A DNA stretch of 64,000 nucleotides, from NCBI RefSeq assembly GCF_000740055.1, contig NZ_BBJM01000005.1, forward strand, positions 1 through 64,000. The letters are read 5' to 3'. The stretch comes from Secundilactobacillus oryzae JCM 18671 (lineage in GTDB: Bacteria > Bacillota > Bacilli > Lactobacillales > Lactobacillaceae). Numbering within the stretch: position 1 is the stretch's first letter; each line of letters starts with the position of its first letter. Below, piece after piece: positions 11,194 through 22,044 of this stretch. The notes under the pieces were generated by a model. It did no database searches, was not told the origin of the DNA, and saw only the letters and a list, made by a program, of their open reading frames with translations. Position numbers and translations under genes: made by a program.

Positions 11194-14100
11194 CTACTCA
11201 TTCTTGCTATCGGTCAACACAATATCTTTCAACCCAACGGTAAAATCGACCAGTTGCTGCAACCAATCGGCTTCCTTCATGTTTGGCTGAATAATAAGTT
11301 TAACCGTCATCTTGTCGTTTGCTAATCCGACCGTGGCCTTCAACTTCGTGTGTGAGAGCGCCTTAAAGATATCTTCACCACTCACTAAGTTGCTTCCCTT
11401 CTTGGAAAGGTTCACGATAATCTGATCATCAATCCGTCTAATCTTTTCAATTAAGGCTTCATCCGCCTGCATCTTCAAATGACTAATCTCTAACAGGTTG
11501 GCGACCGCATCCGGATACTCACCAAATCGGTCGATTAAGTCATCTTCAATTTCGTGATAATCGGCTTCATCCGCCACTTGCCGAATGCGTTTATACATTT
11601 CGATTTTTTGTTGTTGATCGTCAATATAATCGCTTGGTAGATAGGCTTCAATGCCCAATTCAATTGTGGCATCTGACTTCGCCTGCTTTTGCTTCCCCTG
11701 TTTCTTGGCAACGGCATCAGCCAGCATTTGCGAGTAAAGGTCATACCCCACGGAATCAATGAATCCGTGTTGCTGTTTGCCTAACAAGGTACCAGCGCCT
11801 CGAATGGATAAATCGCGCATGGCAATCTTAAACCCGGAACCAAGCTCGGTGAAGTCTTTAATAGCCTCCAGCCGTTTTTCACTCACTTCGGTCAGCACCT
11901 TGTTAGGTTGATACATGAAGTACGCATAGGCGACTCGATTACTTCGACCCACACGACCACGCAGCTGATAAAGCTGCGAAAGACCCATGTGGTCAGCGTT
12001 TTCAACAAACAGCGTATTAACATTTGGCATATCCACACCCGTTTCAATAATAGTAGTAGTAACCAAAACGTCGTACTCGCCCTGAACGAAATCATAGAGG
12101 ACCCCCTCTAACTGAGCCTCCGTCATCTTGCCGTGAATAAACGCTACTTCGGCATCCGGTACGAGTGCTTTGATCTGACTAACGGTCTTTTCAATATCAC
12201 TCACTCGGTTATGCAGGTAAAAGACTTGACCGCCCCGTTTCATCTCACGATGAATACCATCTTGCAACGCACCGGCATTTTGCTCCATCACGTAAGTTTG
12301 GATGGGGAACCGGTTTGCGGGTGGTGTTTCAATGACTGACAGATCCCGAACCCCCAACATTGACATGTGTAATGTTCTGGGGATGGGCGTTGCGGTCAGC
12401 GTCAATACGTCGACGTTCGTTCGAATTTCTTTCAACCGCTCCTTATGCTTCACACCAAAGCGTTGCTCCTCATCGACCAACAACAAGCCTAAATCTTTGA
12501 ATTTAACGTCTTTAGAAAGTAAACGATGAGTACCGACAACCATATCGATACTGCCATCCTCTAGTCCGGCGATGGTTTCGTGAACTTCCTTAGTCGTTTG
12601 GAATCGTGACAAAATCGCCGTTTGAATTGGATAGCCCTCAAACCGGTTCATCATCGTTTCGAAATGTTGTTGTGCCAGGATGGTAGTTGGTACCAAAAAG
12701 GCGACTTGTTTCCCAGCTTCAATCGCTTTAAATGCTGCTCGCAAGGCAACTTCAGTTTTTCCATAACCAACATCCCCAACAAGTAATCGATCCATCGGCC
12801 GTGTCCGTTCCATATCGCGTTTTATTTCATCAATACTACGTAACTGATCCGGCGTTTCTGAATACGGAAAATCATTATCAAATTGCTCTTGATAGCTGTC
12901 GTCCTTCGGAAAAGCAAAACCTTTTTCAGCTTCCCGTTTGGCGTAAAGTTCGACCAAATCATCCGCAATGTCTTCAATTTTAGAAGCCACTTTACTCTTG
13001 GTTTTCGCCCATTCTGAGCCACCCAATTTATTAATCTTAGGCTTTTTATCTTCGGACGAAACGAACTTTTGAATCAAATTAAGCTGAGTAACTGGAATAA
13101 AGATTTTAGCGTTATTTTGGTAATCAATGGTCATGTAGTCTTGGTGCACACCGTCAACTTCGAGCGTTTGCATACCTTCGAAGCGACCAATCCCATGATT
13201 AACATGAACCACGTAGTCGCCCGGCTTCAAATCCGTATAGCTCTTTAGCCGTTCCGCGTTTTCAAGGGTTTGTCTGCGTTTACGGCGCTTAGGCACCTTT
13301 TTAAACATTTCACTTTCAGTGACGACCACTAAACTGGCACTTGGCAATTCAAATCCCAATTGTAATTGGTCAGTGATGAGTTGAACGACACCAGCCTGAA
13401 TATTATTCTGACCGGTCAAGGTTGCCTTGATTTTAAAATCCTGCAGTGTTGCAGCCACTTTATTTAACCGCATTTCATCTTTCACCATAATGACAACGGT
13501 CTGCTTAAGCTTTTGCCAACGGTCTAATTCGGCCTTCAAAAGTGGCATCTGTCCGAAAAATTGTTGCATTGCCCGCGTTTGCCAGGCTGTAATTTGGTTA
13601 AAGCGTAGATTCCCCATCCCTTTTTGGAACATCGCCAAGAAGAGCTCCGCGTGGGCATCCTGCCTGAACGTTTCTCTAAGTGGAATGGCAAATTGCTGGT
13701 CGATGAACACTTGCTGGTTAGCCAGCTTATCCGTTACCCAACTTGCCTCATCACTCTCTAGTTGCTGATTCGTGTCAGTAATTCGGGTGAAGTCATCTAA
13801 TAAAACGACTCCATCCTCTGATAGATAATCCAAAACTGTGGTCGTTTGCTCGTACAGATAGTCTGCAAACACCAACAGTTCAGGGCTAGAACTTCCCTTT
13901 TCCAGCTCAGCAATCAGCGGCGTTACATTATTACTGAGTAATTCCTGTTGATCCTGAGATAGTTTTTCTGTCAACGCTTTGGCTAACACGTCCTGTAATC
14001 GTTTCGCTGCCGCCGGACGTTTGCCACTAGAAATGAGCAAATCCGTAGCCGGTAGCATTGTCACCGTTTCAATGTTTTCGATACTACGCTGAGTTGCCAC

Positions 14101-14718
14101 ATCAAACGTGCGCATAGAGTCCACTTCGGTATCAAAGAAATCGATCCGAATTGGATTTTCCTCGGTGAGTGGGTATACGTCCACGATGGAACCACGCACG
14201 GCAAAGTCACCAGGTGCGTCCACTAATTTCTGGTGCACGTATCCTAACTCACTGAGCTTGTGCTGAAGTTCGGTCAAATCCACATCTTGTCCGATTTTTA
14301 AGGTCATCACATTTTCCTGAAAATCTGCAGGACTTGGTAAATAGCGCCGTACGCCCGAAACTGCTGCCACTACCACAACTGGTTTGCCACTTGTCAGTGC
14401 CGCTAGCGTCTTAACCCGTTGTGCTCGAAAATCAGGTGAACTAGTTGCCACTTCAGCCGCTAACATTTCTTCGACAGGGAATTCAAATAACTGATCATCA
14501 TCCAAAACGTTGCTTAGATCATCAACTAGTTGATCCGCGTGAAATAGCGTATCCGTTACAAATAGAATTGGACGCGACAAATCAGCCAGCATCGCTTTAA
14601 TCATCAGCGTTCGTGCTGAGCCAGCCATCCCAGTTATCAATTGCCTACTATTCGGTTGTAATTGTGCACGAATTGCTTGGTACTCGTCCGTGCTGATCAT
14701 TAATTCTTCGATGTTCAC
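11194..14718 (-). CDS. mfd: Transcription-repair coupling factor
   Basis: DNA translocase that removes RNA polymerase stalled at lesions and recruits UvrA. The 1174-residue length is full. The N-terminal UvrB-like region is followed by the RNA-polymerase-interacting domain (around GDYVVHVNHGIGRFEGM), then the RecG-like helicase with Walker A VGDVGYGKTE and the DEEQRFG box, and the C-terminal TRCF domain. The start is GTG at 14718 with AGGAG eight bases upstream. It follows pth by 25 bases in the usual Bacilli order. Confidence 0.98.
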   Translation of the reverse strand: MNIEELMISTDEYQAIRAQLQPNSRQLITGMAGSARTLMIKAMLADLSRPILFVTDTLFHADQLVDDLSNVLDDDQLFEFPVEEMLAAEVATSSPDFRAQRVKTLAALTSGKPVVVVAAVSGVRRYLPSPADFQENVMTLKIGQDVDLTELQHKLSELGYVHQKLVDAPGDFAVRGSIVDVYPLTEENPIRIDFFDTEVDSMRTFDVATQRSIENIETVTMLPATDLLISSGKRPAAAKRLQDVLAKALTEKLSQDQQELLSNNVTPLIAELEKGSSSPELLVFADYLYEQTTTVLDYLSEDGVVLLDDFTRITDTNQQLESDEASWVTDKLANQQVFIDQQFAIPLRETFRQDAHAELFLAMFQKGMGNLRFNQITAWQTRAMQQFFGQMPLLKAELDRWQKLKQTVVIMVKDEMRLNKVAATLQDFKIKATLTGQNNIQAGVVQLITDQLQLGFELPSASLVVVTESEMFKKVPKRRKRRQTLENAERLKSYTDLKPGDYVVHVNHGIGRFEGMQTLEVDGVHQDYMTIDYQNNAKIFIPVTQLNLIQKFVSSEDKKPKINKLGGSEWAKTKSKVASKIEDIADDLVELYAKREAEKGFAFPKDDSYQEQFDNDFPYSETPDQLRSIDEIKRDMERTRPMDRLLVGDVGYGKTEVALRAAFKAIEAGKQVAFLVPTTILAQQHFETMMNRFEGYPIQTAILSRFQTTKEVHETIAGLEDGSIDMVVGTHRLLSKDVKFKDLGLLLVDEEQRFGVKHKERLKEIRTNVDVLTLTATPIPRTLHMSMLGVRDLSVIETPPANRFPIQTYVMEQNAGALQDGIHREMKRGGQVFYLHNRVSDIEKTVSQIKALVPDAEVAFIHGKMTEAQLEGVLYDFVQGEYDVLVTTTIIETGVDMPNVNTLFVENADHMGLSQLYQLRGRVGRSNRVAYAYFMYQPNKVLTEVSEKRLEAIKDFTELGSGFKIAMRDLSIRGAGTLLGKQQHGFIDSVGYDLYSQMLADAVAKKQGKQKQAKSDATIELGIEAYLPSDYIDDQQQKIEMYKRIRQVADEADYHEIEDDLIDRFGEYPDAVANLLEISHLKMQADEALIEKIRRIDDQIIVNLSKKGSNLVSGEDIFKALSHTKLKATVGLANDKMTVKLIIQPNMKEADWLQQLVDFTVGLKDIVLTDSKNE

Positions 14719-14743
14719 TCTGACTTCTCCTGTCCATAGCCTA

Positions 14744-15301
14744 CTAATTAAACTGATTCATTAAGTCACTAAATGATTTGCCTGCTGTCCATTCTTCTAA
14801 TGCGGTAACGGCTTCATCCATGCCCTGTTCAAAAAGTGGTGCTTGGTCCTTCGTAAATTTGCCTAAAACGTAATCGACCACACTACTCTTAGATGGGTGA
14901 TCGACCCCAACACGAATCCGATTAAATTTATCAGTACCTAAGTGGGCAATCAAACTCCGAATACCATTATGTCCACCAGCCGAGCCCTTTTGACGTAACC
15001 GGATTTTGCTTAGGGGTAAGTCCATATCATCGTAAACGACAATCAAGTCGTCCAAATCCAAATCGTAGTAATCCATCAGCGGACCAACTGCCCGACCAGA
15101 CTCATTCATGAACGTTGTTGGCTTCACTAAAAGTAATTTTTCACCATTTAAAAAGCCTTCCGCTAATTTGGCCTCCATTTTACGAGTTGTAAACGTTAAA
15201 TCATTCTTTTCTGCAAATTGATCCACCGTCATAAATCCTGTGTTATGACGAGTTTGCTTATATTGTGGACCGATGTTGCCAAGTCCCACTATCATTTTCA
15301 T
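14744..15301 (-). CDS. pth: Peptidyl-tRNA hydrolase
   Basis: Hydrolyses peptidyl-tRNA released from ribosomes so the tRNA can be reused. The 185-residue protein shows the family motifs GLGNIGPQYKQTRHNTGF (catalytic His in RHNTG), FMNESG and GGHNGIRS. It is first in the pth-mfd-flippase-rqcP unit. Upstream on the minus strand is an extended -10 (TGCTATAAT at 15391-15399) and then an inverted repeat at 15331-15362 in the 5' leader. Confidence 0.97.
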   Translation of the reverse strand: MKMIVGLGNIGPQYKQTRHNTGFMTVDQFAEKNDLTFTTRKMEAKLAEGFLNGEKLLLVKPTTFMNESGRAVGPLMDYYDLDLDDLIVVYDDMDLPLSKIRLRQKGSAGGHNGIRSLIAHLGTDKFNRIRVGVDHPSKSSVVDYVLGKFTKDQAPLFEQGMDEAVTALEEWTAGKSFSDLMNQFN

Positions 15302-15330
15302 GAATTAATTGCCACCTTTTTTAATTTAGC

Positions 15331-15362
15331 CATGCAAAAACGGCTGAACAAAAATTTTTGTC
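15331..15362 (-). promoter_or_regulatory. Hairpin in the pth leader, terminator-like
   Basis: The minus strand folds as GCTGGACAAAAA with TTTTTGTTCAGC, followed by CGTTTTTG. It lies between the pth promoter (-10 at 15391-15396) and the pth start, so it could be a leaky attenuator. Its T tract is poor. Confidence 0.4.
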
Positions 15363-15464
15363 CAGCAATCATCGCTTCAAATGTTAGCAAATTATAGCAC
15401 AATTCAGGAGGCTTTCCTAATGAGTGATTTCATGTTCATTTTTGCACATTTTCCAAAATTAAGC

Positions 15465-15492
15465 TTAACAATATACAAATTCATGATACAAT
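15465..15492 (+). promoter_or_regulatory. Promoter of ldh
   Basis: TTAACA (15465-15470), a 16-base spacer and TACAAT (15487-15492) with a TGn extension. The predicted transcript starts about 30 bases before the start codon. Confidence 0.7.
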
Positions 15493-15525
15493 TGATAAGC
15501 GACATAAACATGTTTGAGGAGATGA

Positions 15526-16491
<966 letters not shown>

Positions 16492-16512
16492 TTTCAACTA
16501 ACAGCTAGTATC

Positions 16513-16549
16513 TAAGAACTCGAAATCTCTGATTTCGGGTTCTTTTTTT
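16513..16549 (+). terminator. Terminator of ldh
   Basis: Stem AAGAACTCGAAATC with GATTTCGGGTTCTT around a TCT loop, then a run of T residues. Confidence 0.92.
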
Positions 16550-16657
16550 GTCCTATGCCTTAATTCTTAAAATCTGATATTATTTTGAACAGACGTTTGT
16601 TTTTTACGTGGATTTGCCGTAATCTTGAGGTAGAGGAGAATCTTAGGAGGTTCCAAT

Positions 16658-18043
16658 ATGAAACTCAGTAAAATTTGGCTTATCGCCGCAGGTGCCGTCG
16701 TTCTAATCGGCGGTGGCACATACGTCGGTAAAGCCCTCCATTATCAAAATCAACAAGTTTTCATGAATCATACGGCTTTTGCTGGCGTAGATATTAGTGG
16801 CAAATCAGTCAGTGAAGCGACCAAATTAGTCAACGCTTCGCTCAATCAACGCAAGTTTAAAGTAACCGAAGATAACAATACGGTTATGAGCTTTTCACCC
16901 CAAAAATCGGGTATTGTTTCACATACAAAGCATGCTTTAAAGGCTGCGATTAAGAACCAGAACCCTTGGTCATGGCCTTTCAAGCTTAAGACGGTAGAGG
17001 CTACTAGTGACAACATCACGGTGGATTCAATCACTGAGTCTTCACTGAATAGGCTGACTAACACCATCCTAACGGAAACAAAACAAAACCGCGTTGCGAC
17101 TCGCAACGCCAATCTTGTTTATAAAGACGGTCAATTTACGATTAAAAAGGAATTTCAGGGTAATCAAATTAGCCGTCACCGTTTAAGTCAGGCCATCATC
17201 ACCGCCCTTCACAGTGGCAATACAACCATCAATCTTCAAAACACTTACGTCAAGCCCACTGTGACGTCAAAATCTGCTAAATTAACATCGGCTAAATCAC
17301 AGGCTAGCGAACTAGCTAGTCTCTCTGTTGTCTATCATTTAGCTGGCCATAAGATTATCGTTTCTAAAAATCAGTTGGCATCATGGCTGACTTACCAAGG
17401 CGGTAAAGTGACTGTTGATCAGACTAAAGTCAAAGCTTACCTGAGCACGCTGAACGCTAAGTACGCGACTATCAACAAGACGCGGACTTTCAAATCGACT
17501 AAACGGGGAACAGTTAAGGTTAAAGCAGGGATTTACGGCTGGAGCATTCAAACCACTAGCGAAGCTAAAACTTTAGCCGGACTCATTGTTAAAGGAAAAG
17601 ACATTGATCGGACGCCAACCATTCAAGGCAGTGGCTACGGTAAGAATGGTACCGATATTGGTAAAACCTATGTTGAGGTTGATAAGAAGAACCAACATAT
17701 GTGGGTCTACAGAAACGGCAAAGTTGTCGTTTCTACCGATGTGGTGACAGGGAAACCAACCAAAGGGACGACCCCATCCGGCGTCTACTACGTTTGGTCT
17801 AAGCAACGGAACGCCACCCTTCGTGGCCTGAACGATGACGGCTCCAAGTACGCTTCTAAAGTTAGTTACTGGATGCCAGTGGATAACACCGGTGTTGGTA
17901 TTCACGATTCATCTTGGCAACCAAAGTACGGCGGTACCTGGTACCTTACCCATGGCTCTCATGGTTGTGTCAACACACCGCCTTCCGTAATGAGCAAGGT
18001 TTATAAGGTCGTTTCAGTCGGAACACCAGTCATTATTTTCTAG
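16658..18043 (+). CDS. L,D-transpeptidase (YkuD) with peptidoglycan-binding region
   Basis: A 461-residue exported protein with an N-terminal membrane anchor (residues 7-26). The middle resembles the putative peptidoglycan-binding type 4 domain; the C-terminal 125 residues are the YkuD catalytic domain with the signature HGSHGCVN (catalytic Cys about residue 439) and the upstream conserved His in GIHDSSW. Such enzymes form 3-3 peptidoglycan cross-links or attach proteins to the wall. ATG at 16658 follows AGGAGG. It stands alone between ldh and a bidirectional terminator. Confidence 0.93.
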   Translation: MKLSKIWLIAAGAVVLIGGGTYVGKALHYQNQQVFMNHTAFAGVDISGKSVSEATKLVNASLNQRKFKVTEDNNTVMSFSPQKSGIVSHTKHALKAAIKNQNPWSWPFKLKTVEATSDNITVDSITESSLNRLTNTILTETKQNRVATRNANLVYKDGQFTIKKEFQGNQISRHRLSQAIITALHSGNTTINLQNTYVKPTVTSKSAKLTSAKSQASELASLSVVYHLAGHKIIVSKNQLASWLTYQGGKVTVDQTKVKAYLSTLNAKYATINKTRTFKSTKRGTVKVKAGIYGWSIQTTSEAKTLAGLIVKGKDIDRTPTIQGSGYGKNGTDIGKTYVEVDKKNQHMWVYRNGKVVVSTDVVTGKPTKGTTPSGVYYVWSKQRNATLRGLNDDGSKYASKVSYWMPVDNTGVGIHDSSWQPKYGGTWYLTHGSHGCVNTPPSVMSKVYKVVSVGTPVIIF

Positions 18044-18052
18044 AAAAAGATC

Positions 18053-18087
18053 AAAAATCCGGACAGCAAATTGCTGACCGGATTTTT
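18053..18087. terminator. Bidirectional terminator between convergent genes
   Basis: AAAATCCGG and CCGGATTTTT arms flank an inner GCAAATTGC repeat, with T tracts on both strands. It serves the L,D-transpeptidase gene on plus and the metE-like pseudogene on minus. Confidence 0.85.
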
Positions 18088-19203
18088 TTAATCGATTGAC
18101 CAAACTTTTTTAGCCGTATCTCTAACTAATTCTAACTTCTTCCATTGCTCCGCTTCAGTCAGGTGGTTTCCCTCTTCTGTTGAGGCAAATCCACATTGTG
18201 AGGATAAGCAAAGATCTTCCAAAGGAACATACTGACTAGCTTCTTGAATCCGCGATTCCAATAATGATTGTGGTTCGAGGTCTGGTGTCTTCGACGTTAC
18301 CAGTCCCAGCACAATCCGTTGGTGTCGCCCATTTGCAGCAATTTTGGCGAGTGGTTCAAATCCGCCTGAACGCTCATCATCGTATTCCAGGAAGTATCCG
18401 TCAATGTGCAATTCAGCAAGATAATCGGCAACAGGATCATAAGCCCCAGCACCCGCCCAGGTTGACGCATAATTCCCACGACAAACGTGCATCGTCAAAA
18501 CTAAATCATCGGGTTTAGTATCCGCAATCGCGTTGATGGCTTTGACGGCGGCCTCACAAAGGGGCTTTAAGTCGGGATTAATCGTTTTGTCTTAAAAACT
18601 TGCCCACATCCCCCATGATGTATCATCAATTTGTAAGTAGCGACATCCCAAATCATAAAAGTGTTGGACTGTCTTTTGGTATGCCACAATCAAATCGGCT
18701 AAATAAACATCAAAATCGTGATAAGTCTCGTCGAATACTTCAGCTGCTTCATTTGGGAAAAAGACTGATGGACTTGGAATTGTTTACTTGGCAGTAATTC
18801 CTTCTGGTACTGTTGCTTGAAATTTAGTGAAATCCGCAAAGAATGGATGCTCTGGATTGTACGCTAATTTATCCGTAATCTTGACGCCACCCTTACGTGT
18901 TTCAAGACCATGGAAGATGAAACCTTTTTCTGGTTCAAAAAAGTGAGCGCCTTTCAAACCGTCGAAGAAGTCAAGGTGCCACCAGCTACGACGAAATTCA
19001 CCATCAGTAACGGCCTTATAACCTAAGTCCACCTGTTTATTAATAATTCGTTGAACTTCTTTGTCTTCCACTTGGTGCAATGCATCAACATCAATTTTAC
19101 CAGTTTTAAAATCTTCACGGGCTTTTTTCAATGATTCTTGTCGTAACAGACTACCTACTTCATCGTACCGATACGGAAACTTTACCTTAACGTCAACTGT
19201 CAT
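18088..19203 (-). pseudogene. Broken cobalamin-independent methionine synthase-like gene (YxjG/YxjH family)
   Basis: A continuous 371-codon frame encodes a protein of the short MetE-C-like family (homocysteine S-methyltransferase, as YxjG/YxjH of Bacillus), but two TAA codons interrupt it at 18784-18786 and 18592-18594. There is no frameshift: residues read on in the same frame, for example PSPSVFFPNEAAEVFDETYH after the first stop and DKTINPDLKPLCEAAVKAI after the second. The C-terminal part keeps the zinc-site-like THVCRGN equivalent (MHVCRGN) and FLEYDDERSG. The first stop is one substitution from CAA. A methionine-type T-box lies upstream. Recent inactivation is the simplest reading; an assembly error at two sites is less likely. 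Confidence 0.88.
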
Positions 19204-19242
19204 GCTTATGGCTCCTACTCATTTTTATTAAAAATAGCCAAT

Positions 19243-19505
19243 AAAAAAGTCCTTGGAAAATTATTCCAAGGACGTCTATCACGCGGCACCACCTTAATTT
19301 CTACCCGACTCACGCCAAGTAGCTTCACGAGTACAAATCGTACTCTTGTGCGGTAATGGGCACCACCACTTAAGTTTCATCAGCGACTCAACTTAAGTTT
19401 ACTCCAAGACCATATTCGTAACGCGTTTGCAGTCACTCTCACCCAACGTGACCTCTCTTAAGCTAACTTGTTACTACTCATCTCTTCATCGTCTATCTTT
19501 ATTTT
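19243..19505 (-). promoter_or_regulatory. T-box leader, methionine type
   Basis: The minus strand carries the T-box core AAGGTGGTGCCGCGTG (19280-19295), then a terminator (GTCCTTGGA with its complement and a T run, 19243-19273). Upstream, the specifier region reads CGAAT-ATG-G, which lines up with CGAAT-TGG-A of the trpS T-box in this window, so the specifier codon is ATG (Met). T-boxes sense uncharged tRNA and antiterminate. This one precedes the disrupted methionine synthase-like gene. Confidence 0.88.
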
Positions 19506-19511
19506 AATCGT

Positions 19512-19540
19512 ATTCTAATGTTATTCAGGCAACTTGTCAA
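19512..19540 (-). promoter_or_regulatory. Promoter of the T-box transcript, inside the napA 3' end
   Basis: On the minus strand, TTGACA (19535-19540) and TAGAAT (19512-19517) are separated by 17 bases. The -35 lies within the last codons of the antiporter gene. The predicted start is near 19505. Confidence 0.75.
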
Positions 19541-20708
19541 GCTGCTCAGAATCAGATTTCAGCGAAAAAGCGTGTTTCAGTAAAAATGGTGCTAACACCG
19601 TCGTTAGAATGATAACCGTTATGACTGCGGAGTAGTATTCTGCACCAATTAATTTTGCAGCAAAACCAATCTGGGCAATAATTAATGCCATTTCACCCCG
19701 AGAAACCATTCCGGCCCCAACGACATACGAATCTTTAAGCGTATAGTGACTTAATCGGGCACCCAGACCTGATCCAACCAGCTTTGTTAAAATCGCCAAT
19801 AGCGTCAACGTGATAATAAACCAAATTTGGTTCATAAAACCGTCAAAACTGATTGATAGCCCAATACTAACGAAGAAGACTGGAATGAAAACGGCATAGC
19901 CAATGGGATCGATACTGCGAATCACAATTTTTTTAACATCCGTCTGCGAAATCGCGATTCCAGCAAAGAAAGCCCCGACAACAGCACTCAGACCAACCAA
20001 ATCAGCGACTAGTGCCATACCAAGTGCCAGTGAGAGCGCAACGATTGTTTCACTCATTGGCACGTACAGTTTAACACCAACTTTGGCAATCGCTGGTGCA
20101 CAGAAACGTACGATAACGTAGATTGCAACGAAAAAAAGGACCTGTTCAATGGAACGTAACAAGAAACTGGTATCTGAACCGCCACCATGTCCGGCTTGCC
20201 CACCCATTAAGCTTGTCATGATACTCAGCACAACAACTGCCAAGATATCATCAACAACCGCAGCGCCTAAGATTGTTGCACCAGCCTTACTCCGCAGCGC
20301 CTTCATTTCGTTCAGTACAGCAACCGAGATTGAAACCGAAGTAGCCGCAAAGATAACGCCAATAAACAAGCTCTCCATCTGATTAATATGGTATAGCAGG
20401 CTAAATCCGTAGACCATCGCTACTGGAAAAATTACCCCTAACACCGCAACCAAAAGACTTGGTCTTAAATATTTTTTCAGTTGGGCCATATCACTTTCGA
20501 GCCCTGCGCTGAACATGAGGATAATCACACCAATTTCCGCGAATAGACTAATATCACCATTGGGATGAATCCAGCCAAGCACAGCCGGACCAATCAAAAT
20601 CCCCACCAGCAGCTGTCCCACTACCGATGGTAATCCAAATCTCGTGAATAGATGACTAACTAAAGTTGTGGTGACTAAAATCAGCAATAAAATACCAATT
20701 GTGTGCAA
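19521..20708 (-). CDS. Monovalent cation:proton antiporter, CPA2 family (NapA/KefB-like)
   Basis: A 395-residue integral membrane protein with about 12 helices that matches the sodium/hydrogen exchanger fold: GLPSVVGQLLVGILIGPAVLG at the N-terminus and AAVVDDILAVVVLS in the middle (paired Asp residues about 151-152, typical of electrogenic CPA2 antiporters). No C-terminal nucleotide-binding domain is present, so it resembles NapA rather than KefB/C. It likely exports Na+ or K+ for pH and salt homeostasis; the ion is not predictable. The start is TTG at 20708 with AAGGA upstream. Confidence 0.88.
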   Translation of the reverse strand: MHTIGILLLILVTTTLVSHLFTRFGLPSVVGQLLVGILIGPAVLGWIHPNGDISLFAEIGVIILMFSAGLESDMAQLKKYLRPSLLVAVLGVIFPVAMVYGFSLLYHINQMESLFIGVIFAATSVSISVAVLNEMKALRSKAGATILGAAVVDDILAVVVLSIMTSLMGGQAGHGGGSDTSFLLRSIEQVLFFVAIYVIVRFCAPAIAKVGVKLYVPMSETIVALSLALGMALVADLVGLSAVVGAFFAGIAISQTDVKKIVIRSIDPIGYAVFIPVFFVSIGLSISFDGFMNQIWFIITLTLLAILTKLVGSGLGARLSHYTLKDSYVVGAGMVSRGEMALIIAQIGFAAKLIGAEYYSAVITVIILTTVLAPFLLKHAFSLKSDSEQLDKLPE

Positions 20709-20877
20709 AGCAGCACTTCCTTTCTATCGTAAATCCTGAATAACTCATTTCTACGAGTATAGCATATTAGCCCCAATCCTCTGGCTTTTCCCACCTATTG
20801 TTATTCCCCTTACAGTGCCGATGTGGTATGATTATCTTAGATTATTAGAAGATTCTAATTTAGGAGGCAATTGCCAT

Positions 20878-21519
20878 ATGCTTTTAAAATCCCTTGTTAA
20901 ACCTAAAGAGCGACTGACGACCGTTAAGGAAAACGTCACGTTGGAAGATGCTCTTAAGGTTCTCGAAGATTCAGGCTATCGATGTGTGCCCATTTTAGAC
21001 GAAACGGGCCAAATCTTCCGAGGCAACATCTACAAGATGCACATCTATCGTCACAAGTCTCGTGGGGGTGACATGCAGCTTCCCGTCACCTCATTGTTAA
21101 AGAACGCGACTAAGTTTATCTCGGTAAACGCTGCATTCTTTAACGTCTTCTTCTCGATTAAGGATCTCCCTTACATCGCTGTTTTAGACGCCAACAACAA
21201 TTTCTATGGCATTCTGACCCATACACGTTTGATGGACATGCTCTCACAATCCTGGAACGTTAACGTTGGATCATACGTGCTGACGATTGTTTCAGCTGGT
21301 GAACGTGGTGATTTATCCGCCATGTCAAAAATCATCACGAAGTATACGTCAATCGCCAGTGTGATTTCATTGGACGCTCAGGAAGGTGAGCTCGTTCACC
21401 GGACCATGTTCACGCTACCTGCTGAAGTTGATGAAGAAAAACTCAACCGAATCGTCAAGGCCTTGGAACGTAAAGAATTCCGTGTTCCAGAAATTGAAGA
21501 TTTGAGAGCCGAAAACTAG
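20878..21519 (+). CDS. cbpA: CBS-domain protein, c-di-AMP-binding CbpA type
   Basis: A 213-residue cytosolic protein with a CBS pair in residues 1-130 (MLLKSLVKPKERLTTVKENV, then GYRCVPILDETG and LPYIAVLDANNNFYGILTH) and a C-terminal ACT-like region (AGERGDLSAMSKIITKY). Lactobacillales members are annotated as cyclic di-AMP binding protein CbpA. An in-frame ATG at 20815 exists, but ATG at 20878 has TAGGAGG ten bases upstream and gives the conserved N-terminus. It is divergent from the cation antiporter, which suits a c-di-AMP osmo-ion theme; this link is inference. Confidence 0.82.
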   Translation: MLLKSLVKPKERLTTVKENVTLEDALKVLEDSGYRCVPILDETGQIFRGNIYKMHIYRHKSRGGDMQLPVTSLLKNATKFISVNAAFFNVFFSIKDLPYIAVLDANNNFYGILTHTRLMDMLSQSWNVNVGSYVLTIVSAGERGDLSAMSKIITKYTSIASVISLDAQEGELVHRTMFTLPAEVDEEKLNRIVKALERKEFRVPEIEDLRAEN

Positions 21520-21540
21520 TCTCGCCCACTTAGATACATA

Positions 21541-21580
21541 AAAAATACCCATCGCAATCTAATGCGATGGGCTTTTTTAT
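21541..21580. terminator. Bidirectional terminator between cbpA and mazF
   Basis: Stem CCCATCGCA with TGCGATGGG and T tracts on both strands, serving the two convergent genes. Confidence 0.88.
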
Positions 21581-21606
21581 GTTATTTGCATATGGTGCTT
21601 TATGTA

Positions 21607-22011
21607 CTACGATGTCTTGCTTTGCTTTGTGGGCCCCACTTTCGATTTGTCCACTAAGCCGATGCTGACCTGCAACGCCAAATCAACCTTCTTCATCGTC
21701 GCGTCCTCCAAATGAGTGACCCGATCGCGCAGTCGTTGCTTATCAATCGTGCGCACTTGCTCTAACAAGATGACTGAATTTTTTTCAATCCCCGTGTGAT
21801 TAGCCGTAATCCCAACATGCGTTGGCATCTTTGGCTTAGAAATTCGAGCCGTAATTGCCGCAACAATTACGGTCGGACTGTAATGATTCCCAACGTTATT
21901 TTGGATAATTAAAACGGGTCTCATTCCGCCCTGCTCCGAACCAATCACTGGTGATAGGTCAGCATAGAAAACATCGCCGCGTTTTATCTCAACGTTCGCC
22001 AATTTTTCCAT
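21607..22011 (-). CDS. mazF: MazF/PemK-family endoribonuclease toxin
   Basis: Sequence-specific mRNA interferase of the NdoA type. The 134-residue protein contains [20 protein letters not shown] (catalytic Arg in the following MRPVLIIQN), then AAITARISK and [15 protein letters not shown], all hallmarks of the Bacillus NdoA family; an extra basic C-terminal tail is present. ATG at 22011 touches its ribosome binding site, so TTG at 22002 (GGGG eight or nine bases upstream) may be the true start. It follows a small antitoxin gene and alr, the usual Bacilli order. Confidence 0.93.
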   Translation of the reverse strand: MEKLANVEIKRGDVFYADLSPVIGSEQGGMRPVLIIQNNVGNHYSPTVIVAAITARISKPKMPTHVGITANHTGIEKNSVILLEQVRTIDKQRLRDRVTHLEDATMKKVDLALQVSIGLVDKSKVGPTKQSKTS

Positions 22012-22044
22012 CCCCTTTGTGTACTCACTAGCTAATGAGCACAG

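Noticed and set aside
18088-19203. Two in-frame TAA codons as programmed readthrough or recoding
   Set aside because: TAA is not a known recoding codon in this group, no stimulatory element is seen, and two stops in one gene fit decay better.
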